Source: Flavobacteriales bacterium UBA7878 (lineage in GTDB: Bacteria; Bacteroidota; Bacteroidia; Flavobacteriales; Schleiferiaceae). From it: 64,000 bases of DNA. The translations under genes and the position numbers were made by a program. The notes beneath the pieces were generated by a model that had not been told where the DNA came from, did no database searches, and saw only the letters and a list, made by a program, of their open reading frames with translations. Below are positions 10,473 through 18,138 of this stretch, one piece after another; position 1 is the stretch's first letter; every line of letters begins with the position of its first letter. The stretch is from contig DLRW01000073.1 of the NCBI GenBank assembly GCA_002501205.1, positions 61,441 to 125,440 of the forward strand. The letters are read 5' to 3'.

Positions 10473-10649
10473 AATCTTGGATTTTGGGTAAATCACTACA
10501 GCGAATTTGGTGATTTGATTGGCTATTCTCAAATACTAATCCAGAATCTTTTTTGTGAATTCGGGCTAATATCAATTCTGCCTCAGCAAGGATAGGAAAA
10601 AGGTATAGAATCTTTGCCCTCTTCTAAACGAGTGAGGAGCTTTGGAAGG

Positions 10650-10657
10650 TATATTTG
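10650..10657 (+). promoter_or_regulatory. Bacteroidota-type -7 box (TATATTTG) for cydAB
   Basis: Exact TAnnTTTG match, 19 nt before the cydA ATG, implying a leader of roughly a dozen nucleotides. No clear -33 element. Confidence 0.5.
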
Positions 10658-10676
10658 ATAGAGCAAAAATCGCTTT

Positions 10677-12056
10677 ATGGAAGTCGAAATCCTCGCGCGC
10701 CTTCAATTCGCCTTTACGGTAGCTTTCCATTATATCTACCCTCCTCTAAGTATTGGCTTGGGCCTTTTAATGGTCATTTTCGAAGCATTATTTCTTCGCA
10801 CTCGCAATCCTCAATATGAGCAGTTAGCAAGATTTTATACTCGCATTTTTGGATTAACCTTTGGGATTGGAGTGGCCACGGGCATTGTGATGGAATTCGA
10901 ATTTGGCACCAATTGGGCAGTCTATTCCCGCTATGTGGGCGATGTGTTTGGCTCTGCCTTAGCGGCGGAAGGTATTTTCGCCTTTGCAATGGAGTCCGGT
11001 TTTTTAGGCCTGCTTTTATTCGGATGGAATCGCGTTAAACCCTGGGTACATTTTTTAGCCACGGTAATGGTATTAATTGGTTCCATGTTTTCGGCTGTTT
11101 GGATTGTGGTGGCCAATAGTTGGCAGCAAACGCCCGCAGGTTTCCATGTAGTAGGTGAAGGCATTAATGCGCGGGCCGAGATCACCGATTTCTGGGCTAT
11201 GGTTTTTAATCCTTCATCGGTAGATCGTCTTTGGCATGTATGGAATGGCTCCTTTTTAGCCGGTGCTTTTTTGGTGCTCAGTATTTCGGCTTTTTATCTT
11301 ATCAAAAACAAGCATGTGGCTTTGAGCCGAAAGGCCTTTAAAATTGCTCTGGTAGTCGCGACTTTCTTCTCCTTTTTACAGGCTTTTAGTGGTCATTCCT
11401 CTGCCAATGTAGTGGCCGAATATCAGCCTGCAAAGTTGGCCGCATTAGAGGGGCAGTATGAAGACAGTGACGATGCCGGAATTATGATTTTGGGTTGGGT
11501 AGATGAAGAGGCCCAAAAAACAACCGGGATTGAAATTCCGTCGCTACTGCATTTAATGACCAATAAGGAAATTGGGCAAGACACCATTCATGGCTTAAAT
11601 CACTTTCCGGCTGATCAACGTCCGGAGCGTATCAATGCCATTTTCCAGTTTTACCATATTATGGTGGGTATTGGCTTTAGCTTAATTGGCCTCACTTTAT
11701 TGGCTCTCTTCTTCTGGTGGCGCGGAAAATTATTCGAACAAAAATGGTTGCTAAGAATCTTTGTGTTTTCGGTGCTTCTTCCACAAATCGCCAATCAGTT
11801 TGGATGGTTTTCGGCAGAAATGGGTCGACAACCCTGGGTGGTTTATGGACTCTTGCGAACCAGCAATGCCCTATCGGAAGCCGTGACCGCAGAGCAGGTA
11901 CTCTTTTCCATTATCTTGTTTTTTGTGGTTTATGCATTCCTCTTTTTGCTCTTCCTCTATTTGTTGAATCGTAAAATTCAACATGGCCCGGATGAAGCCG
12001 AAAAAGTAGAATACAGCGATGCACCCAAGCGTACAATTAGCGGAATAATTAAATAA
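10677..12056 (+). CDS. cydA: Cytochrome bd ubiquinol/menaquinol oxidase subunit I
   Basis: 459 residues, mostly membrane helices. Heme ligands by analogy with the E. coli protein: His18 (b595), His187 in LWHVWNG and Met329 in HIMVG (b558). The quinol-binding Q-loop is present, with QPAKLAALE carrying Lys253 and Glu258 (E. coli Lys252/Glu257), and GRQPW is conserved further on. The protein is about 60 residues shorter than E. coli CydA, which matches the short-Q-loop class. It oxidises quinol and reduces O2 to water with high affinity at the cytoplasmic membrane. cydB starts one base after its stop. No CydX-like small ORF was seen after cydB. Confidence 0.97.
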   Translation: MEVEILARLQFAFTVAFHYIYPPLSIGLGLLMVIFEALFLRTRNPQYEQLARFYTRIFGLTFGIGVATGIVMEFEFGTNWAVYSRYVGDVFGSALAAEGIFAFAMESGFLGLLLFGWNRVKPWVHFLATVMVLIGSMFSAVWIVVANSWQQTPAGFHVVGEGINARAEITDFWAMVFNPSSVDRLWHVWNGSFLAGAFLVLSISAFYLIKNKHVALSRKAFKIALVVATFFSFLQAFSGHSSANVVAEYQPAKLAALEGQYEDSDDAGIMILGWVDEEAQKTTGIEIPSLLHLMTNKEIGQDTIHGLNHFPADQRPERINAIFQFYHIMVGIGFSLIGLTLLALFFWWRGKLFEQKWLLRIFVFSVLLPQIANQFGWFSAEMGRQPWVVYGLLRTSNALSEAVTAEQVLFSIILFFVVYAFLFLLFLYLLNRKIQHGPDEAEKVEYSDAPKRTISGIIK

Positions 12057-12057
12057 T

Positions 12058-13104
12058 ATGGAGGCAGAACTTTCTTATTTCCTGGGCATCGACTATCCTA
12101 CCTGGTGGTTTTTAATTGTGGGTGGAGTATTTGCAGGCTATGCCATTTTAGATGGTTTTGATTTAGGAGCCGGAAGCATTCATCTCTTTTTAAAGAAGGA
12201 GCAAAGTCGGCGAATAGCCTTGAATGCGATTGGACCGGTTTGGGATGGCAATGAAGTTTGGTTGGTGATAGCCGGAGGAGCCCTTTTTGCCGGTTTTCCG
12301 GTAGCCTATGCTTCTTTGTTTTCGGCCTTCTATATTCCCTTTATGCTCTTTTTGGTGCTCCTGATTTTTCGGGCCATTGCCATTGAATTTCGCTCTAAAG
12401 AGGATATGAAGTGGTGGCGAAATTTTTGGGATCGCGCCTATTTTGTGGCCAGTAATTCGCTTTCACTTTTACTGGGGGTAGTGGTTGGAAATTTAATGAT
12501 CGGCCTACCCATAGATGAACGTGGAAACCTGGTGGGCTCCTGGTTGCAATTGCTTAATCCTTATGCCCTGCTGATGGGCTTTACCATCCTCGCTCTTTTT
12601 GTGATGCACGGAATTATATACCTCTTACTTAAAACCGAAGGCCGTCTCTATGCCAAATTGCGCATCCTCTTAAATCGTGCGGTTATCCTCTTCATTATCG
12701 CCTTCACAGCGGCCAGTGCTTATGGCTTATACGCCTACCCCAAACTTTCGGATGATCTGCAAAACTCGGTAAGCTTCTGGATTTTACCCAGTCTGGGAAT
12801 CCTGAGCATTTTGAGTATTCCTCAGTGGATTAAACGACGGAAATTCCGCATTGCCTTTGTATCTTCAGCTTTGGCCATTGCCTTTATGCTTGGGGTTTTA
12901 GCCTTTGAGCTTTATCCGGTATTACTCTATTCTACTATTGATCCGGCTTATCATATCGATATTTATTCCGCCGCCTCTTCACAAAAATCCATGGGTATTA
13001 TGCTCCTTATTGCCGCGATTGGTACCCCATTAATTTTAGGTTATACGGCCTTTGTGTTCTATACCTTCAGGGGGAAGGTGCATTTGGATGAGAATAGTTA
13101 TTAG
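12058..13104 (+). CDS. cydB: Cytochrome bd oxidase subunit II
   Basis: 348 residues with eight or nine predicted membrane helices. The N-terminal segment DYPTWWFLIVGGVFAGYAI, then LDGFDLGAG and GPVWDGNEVWLV, are hallmark CydB motifs. It pairs with CydA to form the oxidase and is translated immediately after it with a 1-nt gap, so the two are surely co-transcribed. The 211 nt after it contain a TAGAC-type repeat but no clear terminator. Confidence 0.97.
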   Translation: MEAELSYFLGIDYPTWWFLIVGGVFAGYAILDGFDLGAGSIHLFLKKEQSRRIALNAIGPVWDGNEVWLVIAGGALFAGFPVAYASLFSAFYIPFMLFLVLLIFRAIAIEFRSKEDMKWWRNFWDRAYFVASNSLSLLLGVVVGNLMIGLPIDERGNLVGSWLQLLNPYALLMGFTILALFVMHGIIYLLLKTEGRLYAKLRILLNRAVILFIIAFTAASAYGLYAYPKLSDDLQNSVSFWILPSLGILSILSIPQWIKRRKFRIAFVSSALAIAFMLGVLAFELYPVLLYSTIDPAYHIDIYSAASSQKSMGIMLLIAAIGTPLILGYTAFVFYTFRGKVHLDENSY

Positions 13105-13120
13105 GGAGATTGGGCTTTTT

Positions 13121-13150
13121 GGTTAGACAATAGACGATAGATATTAGATC
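13121..13150. repeat. TAGAC-type degenerate intergenic repeat, copy 1
   Basis: Reads TTAGACAATAGACGATAGAT with further TTAGA units, i.e. short TAGAC/ATAGA words in series. Related stretches occur at 20193-20235 and 21474-21512, always just after a gene end. Confidence 0.5.
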
Positions 13151-13315
13151 GCGCGCTGCGCTGTTAGAGGGATCATTTTAGATGTGAGTGTTCCATATTC
13201 TAGGTCTATTTATTAGTGATGGCTATCAGAGCATAGCCTACTATTTACAATATCGATCTCTTTAGAGGCTTGATATTAAAGGATATTTTATTCCTTTGGT
13301 ATACACAAGTACGGC

Positions 13316-14380
13316 ATGAACCTAGAAATTACCGGCACCGGAAGATGTATTCCAGAACTTCAGGTCCCCAACCAGAATTTTAGTGGTAATGAATTTTACA
13401 CTCGCGAAGGTGAGCGTATTAATCAGGAGGGTGAAGAAGTCATCCGAAAGTTTCAAGAGATAACGGGGATCCGCGAACGACGCTATGCTCGACCCGATCA
13501 GCAAACCTCAGATCTGGCCACAATTGCCGCCCAAAGGGCCATCGACGATGCCGGTATTGACCCTGAAACCCTGGACGGAATCATCTTCGCCCATAATTTT
13601 GGGAATATCCCCCACGGGAAAATTCAGAGTGATATTCTACCATCGCTGGCTACCCGGGTAAAGCACAACCTTAAAATTAAAAACCCCAATTGCATTGCTT
13701 TTGACATCCTATATGGTTGTCCAGGCTGGGTGCAAGCGGTAATTCTTGCCTATAATTATATCCTTGCAGGCCAGGGTAAGCATTATTTAGTAATCGGTGC
13801 TGAAACCTTATCGCGCAAATTAGATCCCCATGATCGTGATTCCATGATTTTTTCTGATGGAGCAGGAGCTGCGGTAGTAGAGGCTATCGATAAAGACCTG
13901 AAGAAGGGTATTCTCAGTACGGCTTCGCAAACCTTTACCGAAGACGAGGCCTATTATTTAAATTACGGAGAGAGCAATAAGCAAGATGTAGGGCATGAAA
14001 CCCGCTATATTAAAATGCAGGGGCAGAAGATCTATCAATTTGCTCTTACCCATGTACCGGCTGCGATGAAGCTTTGCCTCGATCGTTCGGGATTAAGCAT
14101 TGATCAGGTGAAGAAGGTCTTGATCCATCAAGCAAACGAAAAAATGGATGAAGCCATTATTAAGCGTTTCTTCCGTTTGTATCGCACGCCCGAACCGGAG
14201 GGAATTATGCCTATGAGCATTCATCTTTTAGGAAACAGTTCGGTGGCCACGGTACCCACTCTACTCGATTTATTACGTCGCGGTGAGCTGGAAGGTCATG
14301 AGTTAAATGAGGGCGATGTGATTCTCTTAGCTTCAGTAGGGGCAGGGATGAGCATTAATGCCATTACCTATCGGGTTTAA
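13316..14380 (+). CDS. 3-oxoacyl-ACP synthase III-like (thiolase-fold) condensing enzyme
   Basis: 354 residues with the KAS III catalytic triad: Cys135 in DILYGCPGW, His271 in LIHQAN and Asn307 in LLGNSSVATVP. Such enzymes join an acyl-CoA starter to malonyl-ACP. Compared with FabH there is an N-terminal insertion between residues 20 and 45 (GNEFYTREGERINQEGEEV), so this is a FabH paralogue. No other fatty-acid gene is adjacent, so the starter could be an unusual acyl group. An imperfect -7-like sequence with CCTTTGG precedes the start. The next gene follows after 40 nt but probably has its own promoter (TATATTCG at 14391). Confidence 0.88.
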   Translation: MNLEITGTGRCIPELQVPNQNFSGNEFYTREGERINQEGEEVIRKFQEITGIRERRYARPDQQTSDLATIAAQRAIDDAGIDPETLDGIIFAHNFGNIPHGKIQSDILPSLATRVKHNLKIKNPNCIAFDILYGCPGWVQAVILAYNYILAGQGKHYLVIGAETLSRKLDPHDRDSMIFSDGAGAAVVEAIDKDLKKGILSTASQTFTEDEAYYLNYGESNKQDVGHETRYIKMQGQKIYQFALTHVPAAMKLCLDRSGLSIDQVKKVLIHQANEKMDEAIIKRFFRLYRTPEPEGIMPMSIHLLGNSSVATVPTLLDLLRRGELEGHELNEGDVILLASVGAGMSINAITYRV

Positions 14381-14420
14381 GCAAGAACTGTATATTCGCG
14401 CAAATTTTTAACCTGAAATC

Positions 14421-15164
14421 ATGCGCAAATCGTATTTAGCGATGGCTAGTCTGGCCATTGCGGCAATTATCGTATCCTGTAATAAGGATGAAGAATTCAT
14501 CATCCCTGAAATTACCGAGTATTCATTTAATCAAGAATCACAAGAGGTAGTCCTAACTGCCGGTGAGAGCTTTGAATTTCAAGCACAAGTCAAGGATAAT
14601 GTCCAGCTATCCAAGCTTAACTTAAGTATTGAAGCGAATAATGGCAATTGGTCTTATTCTAAAAGCTTCAATCTTTCTGGTACATCGGCTTCGGTAAATC
14701 AGCAGATTGAGCTTTCTTCGGATGCTAGTCCTGGCGCCTGTCTTATTAGGTTGACTGCCATAGATGCTTCTGGAAATAAGACCAGCACAGCTTTTCATGC
14801 TATGATTGAGGATAACCGCCCTCAAATTAGTTTAAGTGCACCAAGCATTTCTTCATCAGATAATCTCATTCATTTAAGCGCGGGATCACCTGTAACATTT
14901 ATGGGCTTAATCACCGATAATGAAGACCTGAGCAAGGTGCTTATTCAGATCAATGTGAAGAATAATATTGGTGGCCCCAGCCAGGCGGTGAATGAGGAAA
15001 TTGATTTTAATGGAAGTAATGATACAAGCTGGGACTTTGATGGTGGCTATACGGTTATGATTCCTCAGAATGCCATTTCAGTAAATTATCAATTGATCAT
15101 AACGGCCTTAGACAATAAAGGCAATTTTAGCACTTTTAAACACGACGTTAAGATTGCGCCTTAA
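14421..15164 (+). CDS. Surface lipoprotein with two Ig-like (DUF4625-type) domains
   Basis: 247 residues beginning with a lipoprotein signal, lipobox IVSC (Cys20), followed by NKDEE; the K-(D/E)2 pattern matches the lipoprotein surface-export signal described in Capnocytophaga. Two beta-sandwich repeats follow, each with a D(N)xxLSK segment (DNVQLSKLNL; DNEDLSKVLI) and a terminal DxxGN strand, resembling DUF4625. No enzyme motif, so a binding or structural role is likely. Its last 17 nt overlap the convergent sulfotransferase gene, leaving no room for a terminator between them. Confidence 0.75.
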   Translation: MRKSYLAMASLAIAAIIVSCNKDEEFIIPEITEYSFNQESQEVVLTAGESFEFQAQVKDNVQLSKLNLSIEANNGNWSYSKSFNLSGTSASVNQQIELSSDASPGACLIRLTAIDASGNKTSTAFHAMIEDNRPQISLSAPSISSSDNLIHLSAGSPVTFMGLITDNEDLSKVLIQINVKNNIGGPSQAVNEEIDFNGSNDTSWDFDGGYTVMIPQNAISVNYQLIITALDNKGNFSTFKHDVKIAP

Positions 15165-16524
15165 GCTCTAGGGCTTGATAAATTTCGAGAGCCTTTGCAT
15201 AAAGGCTCTCATCATAGTCTAAATCCACTTTCCGCTGATTTACAAAAGCCTGCGGAGCTTCCTGCTCCCATTTTAATTGGAACGCTGCGAGGGCTCGATT
15301 GAGATAATCCACCGGCTCGGCACAGAAAGCTTCATAAGGGGTGAAGTGGATATTAGGGCCTTCGAGCTCTAGGGCAAAACGATAGTATTCGATCCAGATT
15401 TGCAGCCAGTAATTGAGCTCGCTTTTATCTCCTTCTGGCAATTGACCACCTTCAAATAAAAAGGGCTTTTGATCTAAGCCAAACTCATGATGCCCCAACC
15501 AATTCATATACTCCAAAACAAAGGCATCTTCACTTTGCATCTGACAATAACGCTGGTGCATAGATCGCAAGGAGGCCGCATGGAATAAAGGCTGACGAAA
15601 AAGTAGCACCAATTGAAATTGACTGTTCTCTTCCCCCAATCCGCGATAGCGTAACAAGAAATTATTGTTCTTAGCCAGGTAAATTTGATCGGGGCTTTGG
15701 CGGATAATACTTTGATAGTCTAAATAAGATTCATGCGCATCCGCCGAAAGGCGATATTCCTCCAGGCAATGCTCTTTAATATAGCTGTCCTTGCTGATGG
15801 CCTTAAAGAAATACTCTTCCAGGGCTTCATTAGAATTCATGCCCAGTTGAATGCCGTCTTTATGACTGCGTTCCCGACTTTGACCTGCTTTAGGCTTGTA
15901 AAAACGCGACCATAAATGCGGGCTCAGTAAAAAGGGCATATTGCCGTAATTCAAACTTTGAAATTGGGGTAAAGTAGCCAGGTGATTCATAAAGCTGGTA
16001 GTGCCTGCTCTTGCTAAACCGCTGATAATTAGGAAGTCTTTACGCTTCTCAATTCCTTTGCTTTTTACTTCGCGACGAAAAAGCTTAAGGCCCAAATGGT
16101 AATTATTCAGCACCATGCGGTGCAAGAGCATTGCTAGCTCTGAGTAGCCGGATGGCGACTTCTTGAAGGGTATTAAAAAAGGTAGAGTAGCACCTACAGA
16201 AAGAGCCAGAATACTTTGCCAGGAGCTGAGCTCTGGAGGCGCTTCCCCTTCTTCCAAAGCGATAAAAATATCATGGAGGTTTAGACTAATCAGAATAATT
16301 GCGCCTGCTCCAATCAACAGTCCGATAAAAGCTAATAGGTTAAGAATCAGCCTGCCAGTATGCGATTGTAATTCTTCCAGCTTTTCGTCTTCATCCTGAT
16401 CGCCCAGCATAATGTCGAGCACCCGAGTGCTGCTAATGGCAAGTCGGTAAAAACTCTTCCGCCCCCAGCGAATCAGGCCAAAAGCTAGGGCAGCCGAGAG
16501 GGCCAGAATGAAGTAAAAGGCCAT
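15148..16524 (-). CDS. Membrane-anchored sulfotransferase family protein
   Basis: 458 residues. Three hydrophobic segments come first (about 1-20, 58-82 and 101-120). A sulfotransferase domain follows: 5'-phosphosulfate-binding loop SGLARAGTTS (168-177), and a 3'-phosphate-binding stretch LLFRQPLFHAASLRSMH from about 307, with Arg310 and Ser318 as likely contacts. This fold transfers sulfate from PAPS to a hydroxyl or amine, here probably at the cytoplasmic face of the membrane. The acceptor is unknown. It is the third gene of a compact unit: its ATG directly abuts the TAA of the 48-aa gene. The C-terminus overlaps the convergent lipoprotein gene by 17 nt. Confidence 0.8.
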   Translation of the reverse strand: MAFYFILALSAALAFGLIRWGRKSFYRLAISSTRVLDIMLGDQDEDEKLEELQSHTGRLILNLLAFIGLLIGAGAIILISLNLHDIFIALEEGEAPPELSSWQSILALSVGATLPFLIPFKKSPSGYSELAMLLHRMVLNNYHLGLKLFRREVKSKGIEKRKDFLIISGLARAGTTSFMNHLATLPQFQSLNYGNMPFLLSPHLWSRFYKPKAGQSRERSHKDGIQLGMNSNEALEEYFFKAISKDSYIKEHCLEEYRLSADAHESYLDYQSIIRQSPDQIYLAKNNNFLLRYRGLGEENSQFQLVLLFRQPLFHAASLRSMHQRYCQMQSEDAFVLEYMNWLGHHEFGLDQKPFLFEGGQLPEGDKSELNYWLQIWIEYYRFALELEGPNIHFTPYEAFCAEPVDYLNRALAAFQLKWEQEAPQAFVNQRKVDLDYDESLYAKALEIYQALELKAQS

Positions 16525-16671
16525 TTATTTTTTCTTCTTTTTCCCCATGCGCTTAATGCGGAGGTAAACGATATAGCCCAAGGAGAAAAGTACCAGGGCA
16601 CCAATCAATAAGATCAGTACGATGGCGCCGGCGCTCATGCCCGGACCGATATAGAGAAAAGGACTTGTCAT
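16525..16671 (-). CDS. 48-residue single-pass membrane protein of the sulfotransferase unit
   Basis: The ATG at 16671-16669 opens a short frame: an N-terminus MTSPFLYIGPGMSAG, a hydrophobic helix of about 24 residues (AIVLILLIGALVLFSLGYIVY) and a cytoplasmic tail LRIKRMGKKKKK. Its ATG overlaps the TGA of the upstream arylsulfotransferase-like gene (ATGA), and its TAA directly precedes the ATG of the sulfotransferase (TAAATG). This double coupling is strong evidence that it is translated. I recall YIGPG-type small membrane proteins or N-terminal helices near phosphodiesterases and sulfotransferases, but could not check this. Probably a membrane subunit or scaffold. Confidence 0.8.
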   Translation of the reverse strand: MTSPFLYIGPGMSAGAIVLILLIGALVLFSLGYIVYLRIKRMGKKKKK

Positions 16672-17954
16672 GGTTTTTCAGTTAAAATTCGGGTCCAGTT
16701 AGAAAGGTGATGATGCCCTTCATGCTGCGAAGGAAGCACATTTTTATACAAGAGCTCCCCATTTTTAAATACCCAAAGTTTTCCGCTGTTCTGCTCTTCA
16801 ATCCAAAGGCTGCCATCAGCTAAAACCTCTTGCATGCCTTCGGTAAAGGTTTGAATTTGATGCTCATCATAAACCTTCTTCTCGTAGGGGTAAAGCCTTT
16901 CGTTTTTAAGGTCGTAGGCCATGGTATTGGAATAGTAGTCCCCGGCATCAATACGCTGATCAGCCACTCGCCAGTTGCCTGGACGACTGCTCCAGAAGGT
17001 GTGCGAATTATTATTGAAGAAGATAATGGTACTGTCGTTCAGGAAATCAATATCGTGTTGGGAGTAGAAATTACCTTCAATCAAGCGAATCACCTTATTG
17101 GTAGAAGGACGATAATGCATCAGCGCTGAGCAGTTTCTAAAACTTAAAAACAGATCACCCTCTTTGTACCAAGCGGTAGTTTTTAAAGCGGGCTGTACAT
17201 CGTTCAGGTGAATAGGGTCCTCAATATTGGGCGATTTTAGGATCAAATTCGAAAGCCCGTTTTCATTCAAAATCTCAGTAATGGATTTATGAAAGAGAAG
17301 CTTACCCGTATTGGGGTCTAGTTGGCTGATGGTATTATCGATATACACCAATTCACGTCCATCCACATCGTAAAAACCTTTGTAGATAATGAAACCGCCA
17401 TTTTCCTTAGTATAGGTGCAGGCCCAGATATTTCCAGCGCTATCGAGGTTAATCGAGTGGTGATGGGCAATCGTGTCCTGATTCCAAATTTGATTTCCGA
17501 GGGAGTCCAAACAAATTAAACCGGTTACGCCATTATAAGAATAAACCAAGCGCTTGCCTGGTAAAAGCAAAGGATCCATAATTCGATCATGCGCCTGATA
17601 TGGGTTGGCGATATCCCATTTATGGAGGCTTTCGTCGTTTTTAAGATTACGGATTTCTACGCTACGCCCTTCTTCGGAATTGCTGTAGCTGATGAGGGCA
17701 TAAAGGTCATTCTCCAATTTGTTTACGGCCTCAAAACCGGCGGGGGTAGGCACAAAGGTTTCGGGAAGCTTTTTTACTTCTTCTACCGATTTTTCAAAGA
17801 GGTCGAGAAAGCTCACATAGGCATCGAGGCCCTTGCCCACTTTGTCGCCCAAAATCTTATCACCGGTACTATTGTGCTTAACTAACCAGCCAAAAACGGA
17901 TAAGCCGAAAAGGCTGAGAATGATGATGGCTAAGCGTAGGAAAAATTTCTCCAT
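16668..17954 (-). CDS. Arylsulfotransferase (ASST)-like beta-propeller protein
   Basis: 428 residues from the ATG at 17954. A TTG nine bases upstream is possible, but the -7 box at 17971-17978 puts transcription start near there. Residues 8-25 form an N-terminal membrane anchor, so the rest is probably periplasmic. The propeller carries the residues expected of bacterial PAPS-independent arylsulfotransferases: HHHSIN (His164-166), HLNDV (His249), SFRN (Arg273) and QHDID (His300). By analogy with E. coli ASST (His252, His356, Arg374, His436), His300 would be the sulfated histidine. These enzymes move sulfate from one phenolic compound to another. Overlaps the next gene by ATGA. Confidence 0.78.
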   Translation of the reverse strand: MEKFFLRLAIIILSLFGLSVFGWLVKHNSTGDKILGDKVGKGLDAYVSFLDLFEKSVEEVKKLPETFVPTPAGFEAVNKLENDLYALISYSNSEEGRSVEIRNLKNDESLHKWDIANPYQAHDRIMDPLLLPGKRLVYSYNGVTGLICLDSLGNQIWNQDTIAHHHSINLDSAGNIWACTYTKENGGFIIYKGFYDVDGRELVYIDNTISQLDPNTGKLLFHKSITEILNENGLSNLILKSPNIEDPIHLNDVQPALKTTAWYKEGDLFLSFRNCSALMHYRPSTNKVIRLIEGNFYSQHDIDFLNDSTIIFFNNNSHTFWSSRPGNWRVADQRIDAGDYYSNTMAYDLKNERLYPYEKKVYDEHQIQTFTEGMQEVLADGSLWIEEQNSGKLWVFKNGELLYKNVLPSQHEGHHHLSNWTRILTEKP

Positions 17955-17970
17955 GGTCTTCAATCTGGCG

Positions 17971-17978
17971 CAAAAGTA
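17971..17978 (-). promoter_or_regulatory. -7 box (TACTTTTG) for the sulfotransferase unit
   Basis: Perfect TAnnTTTG on the minus strand followed by CGCC, 16 nt before the ATG at 17954. It supports that start and one transcript for all three genes. Confidence 0.65.
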
Positions 17979-18138
17979 GGGAAGATAGTCAAGATCGAAT
18001 CGCAGGCTGAGAGAGGCCTGTCAATTTTTGAGGGGAAGTAGAACTTTATTGAGTATCAGAGTCCAGCCGAGCAATCCAAAAAGGCCCTTGTAAAGCCTTA
18101 ATGCTAAACGTAAATTAGCCTTCTCAAAAAAGCACAAG

